NCBI RefSeq assembly: GCF_934643405.1
Contig: NZ_CAKUCL010000203.1
Location: forward strand, 1-12,920
Direction of reading: 5' to 3'
Length of the DNA stretch: 12,920 bases
From: an uncultured Actinoplanes sp.
GTDB taxonomy: Bacteria; Actinomycetota; Actinomycetes; Mycobacteriales; Micromonosporaceae
Position 1 is the stretch's first letter. Each line of letters begins with the position of its first letter. The position numbers and the translations under genes were made by a program. Of the stretch, positions 5,756 through 12,920 are shown piece by piece. Below the pieces are notes generated by a model. It was given only the letters and a program-made list of their open reading frames with translations, was not told the origin of the DNA and did no database searches.

Positions 5756-5769
5756 GGGGAGGTGGGCCG

Positions 5770-7137
5770 GTGACCGCCACGCACGGGTGGATCCTTCTCA
5801 TCATCTGCTACGCAATCATGATGTCCTGGCCCATGTTGACCGTCGTGCTGGTCACGTTCGGGGTCCGCTACGTCTCCTCGCACCGGATGACCACCGTCGC
5901 CCGGCACCTCGAGCACGGCGACGGGAGCCCCGAGCACTTCTGGGTGATCGTGCCGGCGCTCAACGAGGAGGTGGTGGTCGGCGCCACGGTGCGGGCCGCG
6001 CTGAACCTGCGCGGGCCGGTCAACACCCTCGCGCGGGTGCTGGTCGTGGACGACGGCTCGGACGACGGGACCCCGGCCGTGCTGGCCGGCATCGACCATC
6101 CGCGGCTGCATGTGCTGCGCCGGGAGCTGCCGGAGGCGCGCCAGGGCAAGGGGGAGGCGCTCAACGCCGCCTACCGCTACATCGTGGAGCGCAGCGAGCA
6201 GGCCGGCGTCGCAGCCGACCGGGTCGTCGTCGGCATCATCGACGGCGACGGCCAGGGCAGCGAGAACATCCTGCTCGAGGTGTCCCGGATGCTGCGCGAC
6301 ATGACCATCGGCGCGGTGCAGGTCCAGGTGCGCATCCGCAACCGCAACAAGCTTCTCGGCGCCGTGCAGGACCTGGAGTTCGGCGCGATCGTCAACGCCT
6401 GCCAGAGCCTGCGCGACTCGATCGACACCGTCGGGCTCGGCGGCAACGGACAGTTCAGCCGGCTGTCCACATTGGTCGCCCTCGGCGACGCGCCCTGGTC
6501 CGCCTGCCTGGTCGAGGACCTCGAGCTGGGCCTGCGCATGCACCTCAACGGCGTCGGCATCCGCTACACGCCACGGGCCAGCGTCACCCAGCAGGCCGTG
6601 GTGGATGTCCGCCGGCTCACCCGGCAGCGCACCCGCTGGGCGCAGGGCAACCTGCAGTGCGCCCGCTATCTGGGCCGGCTGTTGACCTCCGGGCGCTTCC
6701 GCCCGGCGGCGATCGCCGAGGTCCTGCACTACCTGGTGTCGCCGTGGGCCAACGCCCTGGTCACCGTGGTGCTGGCCGGCCTGGTCGTGGTCGCGGTCGC
6801 CGGGCTCGCCGCCGGGCATCCGATCCCGTACATGCACACCTGGTACGACCTGGCGGACAGCGCGGGCCTCTGGCTCGGCATCAGCTTCTTCCCCGGACTG
6901 GTCTGGGCGCTGGTGCACCGCGTCCACCTCGGCGACGAGAACCTGCGCCGGCTGCTGGTGGCCGCCCTGGCCTACCCGCTGTTCCTGCTGCTCGGCCTCG
7001 TCGCCACCTACCGCGCCATCGCCCGGCAGGCGACCGGCCGGCAGGCCTGGGCCAAGACCGAACGGCTCGCCGAGGAGCCGATCGCCGCACTGCCCGGCCG
7101 CACCGACGAGAACCACGAACTGGCCCTCGCCCACTGA
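5770..7137 (+). CDS. Processive family-2 glycosyltransferase (exopolysaccharide synthase)
   Basis: A 455-residue membrane glycosyltransferase of the cellulose/hyaluronan/PNAG-synthase type. One membrane helix (about 8-32) precedes the GT-A catalytic domain. The domain carries the nucleotide-binding DDGSDDGT (94-101), the metal site IDGDGQ (157-162, Asp158/Asp160), the acceptor-site NGQFSR (226-231), the catalytic VEDLELGLRMH (Glu249-Asp250) and the processivity signature QRTRW (286-290). Three further membrane segments follow (about 322-345, 366-384, 395-414), then a short cytoplasmic tail with no PilZ domain. It should polymerise a nucleotide sugar and move the chain across the membrane. GTG start at 5770, with ribosome site GGGGGAGG 7 bases before it. 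The epimerase gene begins 19 bp downstream, which points to an N-acetylmannosamine or N-acetylglucosamine substrate (inference). The family call is firm; the polymer is not proven. Confidence 0.92.
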   Translation: MTATHGWILLIICYAIMMSWPMLTVVLVTFGVRYVSSHRMTTVARHLEHGDGSPEHFWVIVPALNEEVVVGATVRAALNLRGPVNTLARVLVVDDGSDDGTPAVLAGIDHPRLHVLRRELPEARQGKGEALNAAYRYIVERSEQAGVAADRVVVGIIDGDGQGSENILLEVSRMLRDMTIGAVQVQVRIRNRNKLLGAVQDLEFGAIVNACQSLRDSIDTVGLGGNGQFSRLSTLVALGDAPWSACLVEDLELGLRMHLNGVGIRYTPRASVTQQAVVDVRRLTRQRTRWAQGNLQCARYLGRLLTSGRFRPAAIAEVLHYLVSPWANALVTVVLAGLVVVAVAGLAAGHPIPYMHTWYDLADSAGLWLGISFFPGLVWALVHRVHLGDENLRRLLVAALAYPLFLLLGLVATYRAIARQATGRQAWAKTERLAEEPIAALPGRTDENHELALAH

Positions 7138-7156
7138 CGACCCCCCGGAGACCCCC

Positions 7157-8332
7157 ATGTCGCTCCCCGAAGTGCACCTGATCGGCGGCACCCGGCCCGA
7201 AGCGGTGAAACTCGCCCCGGTCGCGATCGCCATGCGCGAGCAGGGCCTGATCACCCCGATCCTGCTGGCCAGCGGTCAGCATCCGGCGATGGTCACCCAG
7301 GCGCTGGCGGCGTTCGACCTGACCGCCGACATCACGTTGCCCGTCGAGCGGGCCACCGGCAGCCAGGCCGAGCTGCTCACCGAGATGATCCGCCGGCTCG
7401 ACGACCTGTGGGTGACCCGCCCGCCGGCCGCGGTGATCGTCCAGGGCGACACCACGACCAGCCTGGCCGGCGCGCTCGCCGCGTTCTGGCGCCGCATCCC
7501 GGTGGTGCACCTCGAGGCGGGGCTGCGCTCCGGCGACATCGACTCGCCGTTCCCGGAGGAGGCCAACCGCAAGCTGGTCGCCCAGATCGCCGCGCTGCAC
7601 CTCGCGCCGACGCCGCTGGCCGCCACCAACCTGCTGGGCGAGAACGTCACCGCCGCCGACGTGATGATCACCGGCAACACGGTGGTGGACGCGACCCTGG
7701 CCGTGGCCGGGCGCCGGCTGCCGTTCGAGAACGCGGCCGTCGCGGCGCGCCGGGCCGGCAGCACCCACCGCCTGATGCTGGTCACCGCGCATCGCCGGGA
7801 GTCGTGGGGCGAGCCACTGGACCGCATCCTCAAGGCGGTCCGCCAGCTGGTGGCGAAGTATCAGGACATCGAGGTGATCCTGCCGAGTCACCCCAATCCC
7901 GCCGTACGGGCGCAGGTCGAGGCCGGGCTGGCCGGCGTGGAGCGGGTGACGGTCACCGACCCGCTGCCCTACCCGGACCTGTCCCGCCTGCTGTCCGAGG
8001 CCTACCTCGTGCTCACCGACTCCGGCGGCATCCAGGAGGAGGCGCCGTCCTTCGGCGTCCCCGCCCTGGTCCTGCGGGACGTCACCGAGCGCGTCGAGTC
8101 GCTGCACGCCGGCTGCGCCAAGCTCGTCGGCTCCGACACCGACCTCATCGTCACCGAGGCGTCCGCGCTGCTCGACGACCCCGACCGCCGCGACGCGATG
8201 ACCGCCGCGGGCAACCCGTACGGCGACGGCCTCGCCGCCGCCCGCACCGCCCAGGCCACCGCGGCGCTGCTGGGCCTCGCGCCTTCCCCCGACGCCATGC
8301 CCGCCCTTGTCACGAGTGGAGTGTCCGCCTGA
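7157..8332 (+). CDS. wecB: UDP-N-acetylglucosamine 2-epimerase, non-hydrolysing (WecB/MnaA type)
   Basis: A 391-residue cytoplasmic enzyme that interconverts UDP-GlcNAc and UDP-ManNAc. Family motifs are present in order: GGTRPEAVKLAPV (10-22), QGDTTTSLAGALAAF (96-110, Asp98), HLEAGLRSGD (118-127, Glu120), PFPEEANRKL (131-140, Glu134), TGNTVVDA (172-179), TAHRRES (210-216, His212) and LTDSGGIQEEAPSFGVP (286-302). These include the residues aligned with the known catalytic Asp/Glu/Glu/His. One deviation: the usual TERPE after the nucleotide loop reads TERVE (310-314). Start ATG 7157, with GGAG a few bases upstream. The stop TGA overlaps the next gene's ATG by one base. Sitting between a processive synthase and a secreted deacetylase-like protein, it most likely supplies UDP-ManNAc for the polymer instead of for teichoic-type linkage units. 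Confidence 0.94.
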   Translation: MSLPEVHLIGGTRPEAVKLAPVAIAMREQGLITPILLASGQHPAMVTQALAAFDLTADITLPVERATGSQAELLTEMIRRLDDLWVTRPPAAVIVQGDTTTSLAGALAAFWRRIPVVHLEAGLRSGDIDSPFPEEANRKLVAQIAALHLAPTPLAATNLLGENVTAADVMITGNTVVDATLAVAGRRLPFENAAVAARRAGSTHRLMLVTAHRRESWGEPLDRILKAVRQLVAKYQDIEVILPSHPNPAVRAQVEAGLAGVERVTVTDPLPYPDLSRLLSEAYLVLTDSGGIQEEAPSFGVPALVLRDVTERVESLHAGCAKLVGSDTDLIVTEASALLDDPDRRDAMTAAGNPYGDGLAAARTAQATAALLGLAPSPDAMPALVTSGVSA

Positions 8333-9951
8333 TGCGCAACCTGAAAACGACCCGCCGGGCCCTGATGGCGGCCGGCCTGTCCGTCGCCGCGGTGGCCGCG
8401 TTCGGCCTGAACGCGGTGACCGCCGAGGCCGCCGTCACCGTCCCGGCCGCGAGGTCCGGCGCGGCCGCCCCCGGTGGCGGCACCGCGAAGACGCTGGTCC
8501 TCTACGACATCACCGGCGACTACGGGTGGCTCGGCGAGGTCTACGCGACCCAGACGGCCAACCTCAGCTCGCACTTCGGGTCGTGGACCGCGGCCCCGGT
8601 CGCCGGCTACAAGGCCGGTGACCTGAACGCCTACACCGCGGTCATCTACCTGGGCTCGACCTACGACGAGGCGCTGCCGGCCGCGTTCCTCACCGACGTG
8701 GCCGCCACCACCAAGCCGGTGACCTGGGTCTACGACAACATCTGGCAGCTGACCGCGGCGGACGCCACCTTCGCCACCCAACACGGCTTCACCAGCGGCA
8801 CCTTCGACTTCGCCGACGTGTCCGAGGTGGACTACAAGGGCAAGAAGCTGACCCGGGACACCACCGACAAGTCCGGCATCATGAACCTGTCGGTCAGCGA
8901 CGCGACCAAGGTCACGACGCTCGCCACCGCGGTCCGCCCGGACGGCACCACGTTCCCGTGGGCGGTCAAGTCGGGCAACTTCACCTACGTCGGCGAGATC
9001 CCGTTCGCGTACGTGACCCACGACGACCGTTACCTGGCCTTCGCCGACCTGCTGTTCGACTCGCTGGGCAGCACCGCGGTGACACGCCACCGCGGCCTGG
9101 TCCGGATCGAGGACGTCGGACCCGACTCCGAACCGGCCGAGCTGCGCGCCGTCGCCGACTACCTGTTCGCTCAGAGGGTGCCGTTCACCGTCGCCGTCTA
9201 CCCGCGGTACCGCGACCCGAAGGGCGTCAACAACGCCGGCCGGGCCGAGGACTACACGCTGCTGCAGCGGCCGCAGGTCGTCTCCGCGCTGAGGTACATG
9301 CAGAGCCGGGGCGGCACGCTGCTCATGCACGGCTACACCCACCAGTTCGGTGCCATCGCGAACCCGTACGACGGCGTGAGCGCCAACGACTTCGAGTTCT
9401 ACACGGCGCACGTCGACGCGAACAACAGCGTGATCTACGACGGACCGGTCCCCGGTGACTCGGCCGCCTTCGTCACCGGCCGGGTCGCCTCGTCCAGCCT
9501 GGTCTTCGCGGCGGCCGGCCTCGGCGTCCCGAACACCTTCGAGTTCCCGCACTACGCGGGCAGCGCCGTCGACTACCGGACGATCAACAGCCTGTTCGGC
9601 CGGCGCTACGACCGCGGCCTGTACTTCCCGGGCGTGCTCACCGGCGCCGCGCCCGACTACTCCCGCCAGTTCGGCCAGTTCTTCCCGTACACCGTCCGCG
9701 ACGTCTACGGCTCGGTCATCATCCCGGAGAACATCGGCAACATCGAGCCCGAGGCGTTCAACAACCACCCGCCGCGCCTGCCCGCCGACCTGCTCGCCTC
9801 GGCCGACCGCAACCTGGTCGTCCGCGACGGCGTGGCGAGCTTCTTCTACCACCCGTACCTGGGCACCGACTACCTGCGGCAGGTCGTCACCGGCATCAAG
9901 GCCGAGGGCTACACCTTCGTCACCGGAGCGTCGATGCTGACCACCAACTGA
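8332..9951 (+). CDS. Secreted DUF2334 protein (polysaccharide-deacetylase-like)
   Basis: A 539-residue exported protein. The signal peptide covers about 1-33 (KTTRRALMAAG, ending AEAAV; the paired Arg leaves Tat export possible). An N-terminal alpha/beta domain (about 53-245: KTLVLYDITGDYGW, then AVIYLGSTYDE) is followed by a DUF2334 domain (about 254-532). DUF2334 belongs to the NodB/CE4-like deacetylase superfamily. Candidate metal/catalytic residues are Glu260-Asp261 (LVRIEDVGP), His333 and His337 (LMHGYTHQ, the HxxxH pair), His407 (FPHYAG) and His507 (FYHPYL). The start ATG 8332 overlaps the epimerase stop (TGATG), with GTGGAG upstream at 8316-8321, so the three genes form one operon. The likely role is to trim or de-N-acetylate the extracellular polymer made by the upstream synthase. 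From memory, B. subtilis YdaL is a similar DUF2334 protein beside a GT2 synthase. Activity is inferred. Confidence 0.85.
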   Translation: MRNLKTTRRALMAAGLSVAAVAAFGLNAVTAEAAVTVPAARSGAAAPGGGTAKTLVLYDITGDYGWLGEVYATQTANLSSHFGSWTAAPVAGYKAGDLNAYTAVIYLGSTYDEALPAAFLTDVAATTKPVTWVYDNIWQLTAADATFATQHGFTSGTFDFADVSEVDYKGKKLTRDTTDKSGIMNLSVSDATKVTTLATAVRPDGTTFPWAVKSGNFTYVGEIPFAYVTHDDRYLAFADLLFDSLGSTAVTRHRGLVRIEDVGPDSEPAELRAVADYLFAQRVPFTVAVYPRYRDPKGVNNAGRAEDYTLLQRPQVVSALRYMQSRGGTLLMHGYTHQFGAIANPYDGVSANDFEFYTAHVDANNSVIYDGPVPGDSAAFVTGRVASSSLVFAAAGLGVPNTFEFPHYAGSAVDYRTINSLFGRRYDRGLYFPGVLTGAAPDYSRQFGQFFPYTVRDVYGSVIIPENIGNIEPEAFNNHPPRLPADLLASADRNLVVRDGVASFFYHPYLGTDYLRQVVTGIKAEGYTFVTGASMLTTN

Positions 9952-9963
9952 GCCCTGCCGACC

Positions 9964-9997
9964 AGAAGCGCCGCCCGCTCCCCCGGGCGGCGCTTCT
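9964..9997 (+). terminator. Hairpin terminator of the exopolysaccharide operon
   Basis: AGAAGCGCCGCCCG (9964-9977) pairs perfectly with 9984-9997 across a 6-base loop, a 14-bp stem 12 bases after the DUF2334 stop. No clear U-run follows. Because it lies between convergent genes, it may work in both directions. Confidence 0.85.
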
Positions 9998-10126
9998 CCG
10001 TGCGCGCACCGCCCGGCACGGCAGTGTGCCCGGACGCCCGGCTGCGATTTCTCCCGCGGCGCGTTCCGCTGTCCGCCCGGGCAGTCCGACTCCCGTCCTG
10101 CGACCAGGTCCCTGACCGCCTGCGAC

Positions 10127-10145
10127 CACTGACCTCAGTGAGGAC

Positions 10146-10150
<5 letters not shown>
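10127..10150. repeat. Two overlapping short palindromes at the convergent gene ends
   Basis: CACTGA-CC-TCAGTG (10127-10140) and AGTGAG-GA-CTCACT (10137-10150) are both perfect with 6-bp arms, and they share AGTG. The second contains the stop codon of the arginase-family gene. They could form two mutually exclusive small hairpins, acting as a weak reverse-strand terminator or a protein site. The rest of 9998-10126 shows no gene. Confidence 0.4.
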
Positions 10151-11797
<1,647 letters not shown>

Positions 11798-11824
11798 CTC
11801 GTCCCCTTGCGTGCCTTGACGGCG

Positions 11825-11839
11825 CTCGATGTCGTCGAG
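11825..11839. repeat. Short inverted repeat in the gntR leader
   Basis: CTCGA (11825-11829) and TCGAG (11835-11839) flank a 5-bp spacer. The element lies between the main palindrome and the gntR start and may be a second regulator site. The arms are short, so support is weak. Confidence 0.25.
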
Positions 11840-11855
11840 TAAACATCCAGCAGAG

Positions 11856-11867
11856 ATCCTATAGGAT
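11856..11867. promoter_or_regulatory. Perfect 12-bp palindrome, probable GntR operator, with plus-strand -10
   Basis: ATCCTATAGGAT is a perfect AT-rich palindrome in an otherwise GC-rich divergent gap of 93 bp. FCD-type GntR regulators bind short palindromes like this next to their own genes. Its right end, TAGGAT (11862-11867), fits TANNNT as a -10 for the aldo/keto-reductase gene, with a start expected near 11874 and a ribosome site at 11879-11885. By symmetry the minus strand has an equal -10 for gntR. One bound dimer could thus block both promoters. Confidence 0.6.
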
Positions 11868-11890
11868 TCATGACCGCCGGAAGGACCCGG

Positions 11891-12883
11891 ATGATCCACG
11901 CCGAGATGCCCGCGGGGGGCCCGGTGAACCCGGCCGAGCGTGTCCGGATCGGCCGGACCGGCGTGCACGTGACCCGGCTCGGCCTCGGCCTCGCCCCGAT
12001 CGGTGGGCTGTACTCGCCGGTCTCCCCGTCGCAGGCGCGGGCCACCGTCGAACGGGCGTGGCAGCTGGGCATCCGGTACTTCGACGTGGCGCCGCTCTAC
12101 GGCAACGGGCTGTCCGAGCGGCGAGCCGGGCCGGTGCTGGCCGCGAAACCGCGCGACGCGTTCGCGCTGTCGACGAAGGTGGGCCGGCTGCTGCGCGGCG
12201 GCGGCTCCGACCGGCAGTCCATCTGGGCGGAACCCGGCGACGGCACGCCGGTGTTCGATTTCAGCTCCTCGGGAGTACGGACGTCGTACGCCGAAAGCCT
12301 GCGGAGGATGGGCCTGGACCGGGCCGACATCCTGCACCTGCACGATCCGGACGAGCACTTCTCGCAGGCGGTGGACGCGGCGCTGCCGGCGCTGGCCGAG
12401 CTCAGACGCGAGGGCCGCGTCGGCGCGGTGTCGGCCGGCATGAACCAGGCGAGGATGCTGGCCGACCTGGTCCGCACCGGTTCGCTGGACTGCGTCCTGG
12501 AAGCCGGCCGGTACACGCTGCTGGACCAGTCGGCCGAGGACGAACTGCTGCCGTTGTGCGAGAAGCGTGGCGTGTCGGTCATCGCGGCCGGCGTCTTCAA
12601 CTCCGGCCTGCTGGCCGACCCGAAGCCCGGCGCGTCCTTCGACTACGCCCCGGCCGCCGCGTCGATGGTGGAGCGGGCGCTCGCCGGCGAGGAGATCTGC
12701 CGCCGGCACGGGGTCCCGCTGCGCGCGGCGGCGATCCAGTTCCCGCTGCGCCACCCCGCGGTCACCTCGGTGCTGGTCGGCGCGCGGTCACCCGCCGAGG
12801 TCGAGGACGCGGTACGGATGGCGTCGCACCCGATCCCGCCGCGCCTGTGGAGCGACCTGCGCGCGGCCGGGCTGATCCGGTGA
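11891..12883 (+). CDS. Aldo/keto reductase, L-fucose dehydrogenase / D-threo-aldose 1-dehydrogenase type
   Basis: A 330-residue NAD(P)-dependent oxidoreductase with the AKR barrel. The catalytic tetrad is visible as Asp65 and Tyr70 (YFDVAPLYG), Lys96 (STKVGR) and His151 (ILHLHDPD). Segments typical of the fucose-dehydrogenase branch follow: VFDFSSSGVRTSYAESLRRMGLDR, AGRYTLLDQ, GVFNSGLLADP, AAIQFPLRHPAV and SVLVGARS. The expected reaction oxidises an aldose such as L-fucose at C1 to its lactone. The start at 11891 is chosen because GGAAGGA (11879-11885) precedes it at proper distance. An in-frame ATG at 11870 lies only 2 bp after the candidate -10 and is unlikely. The stop overlaps the GTG of an amidohydrolase gene (GTGA), a pairing that fits lactone hydrolysis as the next step. 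The substrate is inferred, not proven. Confidence 0.9.
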   Translation: MIHAEMPAGGPVNPAERVRIGRTGVHVTRLGLGLAPIGGLYSPVSPSQARATVERAWQLGIRYFDVAPLYGNGLSERRAGPVLAAKPRDAFALSTKVGRLLRGGGSDRQSIWAEPGDGTPVFDFSSSGVRTSYAESLRRMGLDRADILHLHDPDEHFSQAVDAALPALAELRREGRVGAVSAGMNQARMLADLVRTGSLDCVLEAGRYTLLDQSAEDELLPLCEKRGVSVIAAGVFNSGLLADPKPGASFDYAPAAASMVERALAGEEICRRHGVPLRAAAIQFPLRHPAVTSVLVGARSPAEVEDAVRMASHPIPPRLWSDLRAAGLIR

Positions 12884-12920
12884 TCGTCGACGCCCACCAG
12901 CACCCGTGGACCGCCGGCTG
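12880..12920 (+). CDS. Amidohydrolase-2 family protein, fuconolactonase-like (3' truncated)
   Basis: GTG at 12880 overlaps the aldo/keto-reductase stop and opens a frame MIVDAHQHPWTAG that runs off the window. The start D-A-H-x-H-x-W is the metal-binding signature at the N-terminus of amidohydrolase-2 (COG3618) lactonases. Next to a fucose-dehydrogenase-like enzyme, it most likely hydrolyses the sugar lactone. Only 13 residues are visible. Confidence 0.7.
   Translation, partial: MIVDAHQHPWTAG

Larger units (their letters stand above)
5354..5769. other. 416-bp non-coding control region before the glycosyltransferase operon
   Basis: I find no convincing gene here: the short open frames lack ribosome sites and family motifs. 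The region does hold ordered control signals, listed separately: a hairpin terminator (5395-5428), a BldD-like box (5467-5479), a 10-bp palindrome CCCGTACGGG (5499-5508), a TTGGCCCG direct repeat (5621-5646), a promoter with overlapping inverted repeat (5665-5702), and a GACAACACG direct repeat in the presumed leader (5732-5755). The 130 bases between 5509 and 5620 show nothing I can name. A small RNA cannot be excluded. Confidence 0.6.

Noticed and set aside
5698..7254. 518-residue minus-strand frame opposite the glycosyltransferase
   Set aside because: His/Asp/Gln-rich antisense shadow produced by high third-position GC; no domain, no ribosome site, and the plus strand carries a complete GT2.
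7408..8331. N-terminal extension in the DUF2334 frame back to 7408
   Set aside because: That part is the out-of-frame shadow of the epimerase gene. The signal peptide begins at ATG 8332, which has a ribosome site.
8002..9852. 616-residue minus-strand frame opposite the DUF2334 gene
   Set aside because: Antisense shadow with Val/Asp/Gly/Arg bias only; the plus-strand frame is well supported.
11798..12754. Upstream extension of the gntR frame to 12754
   Set aside because: It runs antisense through the aldo/keto-reductase gene and across the divergent promoter. The helix-turn-helix domain begins near ATG 11797, which has an AAGGGGA ribosome site.

Overview
The window is about 73% GC by eye, with GTG starts, tight stop/start overlaps, Ala/Gly/Pro-rich secreted proteins, an OmpR-type two-component pair next to a PepSY protein, and hairpin terminators without U-tracts. 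This points to a filamentous actinobacterium, most likely of the Micromonosporaceae (Actinoplanes-like). The genus is inferred from style and is not demonstrated. I see no rRNA, tRNA, CRISPR array, insertion sequence or phage gene.

Layout. (1) 1-58 is the tail of a plus-strand gene. (2) 101-2757 is a minus-strand cluster of three closely spaced genes for exported proteins: a membrane-anchored Ser/Pro-rich protein, a Tat-exported cyclase-family (kynurenine-formamidase-like) protein and a beta-helix lipoprotein. (3) 2830-5353 is a plus-strand signalling unit: OmpR/PhoB-type response regulator, sensor kinase (GTGA overlap) and a secreted PepSY protein. The same tandem 11-bp-spaced CTTAA/CTTAG element lies before the regulator and, in mirror orientation, before the PepSY gene, where it occupies the -35 position. 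It looks like the regulator's own operator. (4) 5354-5769 is a dense non-coding control region: strong hairpin terminator, BldD-like box, promoter with an overlapping inverted repeat, and two direct repeats. (5) 5770-9951 is a three-gene operon: processive family-2 glycosyltransferase, UDP-GlcNAc 2-epimerase, and secreted DUF2334 (polysaccharide-deacetylase-like) protein. It ends in a 14-bp-stem terminator. (6) 10146-11797 (minus) holds a GntR/FCD regulator followed by an arginase-superfamily protein that begins in a fourfold ATGACGGCG repeat. (7) 11891-12920 (plus) holds an L-fucose-dehydrogenase-type aldo/keto reductase and the first codons of an amidohydrolase (fuconolactonase-like), divergent from gntR across a perfect 12-bp palindrome.

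How they work together. The most interesting unit is region 5. An epimerase that makes UDP-ManNAc, a membrane synthase with all processive GT2 motifs, and an exported deacetylase-like enzyme together suggest a compact synthase-dependent exopolysaccharide system, possibly based on N-acetylmannosamine. Its nearest conceptual relatives are the Listeria Pss and Bacillus Yda systems, which are controlled by c-di-GMP. Here the only hint of c-di-GMP control is the BldD-like box upstream. Regions 6-7 look like a small sugar-oxidation (fucose-type) locus under a local GntR repressor, with an unexplained arginase-fold partner.
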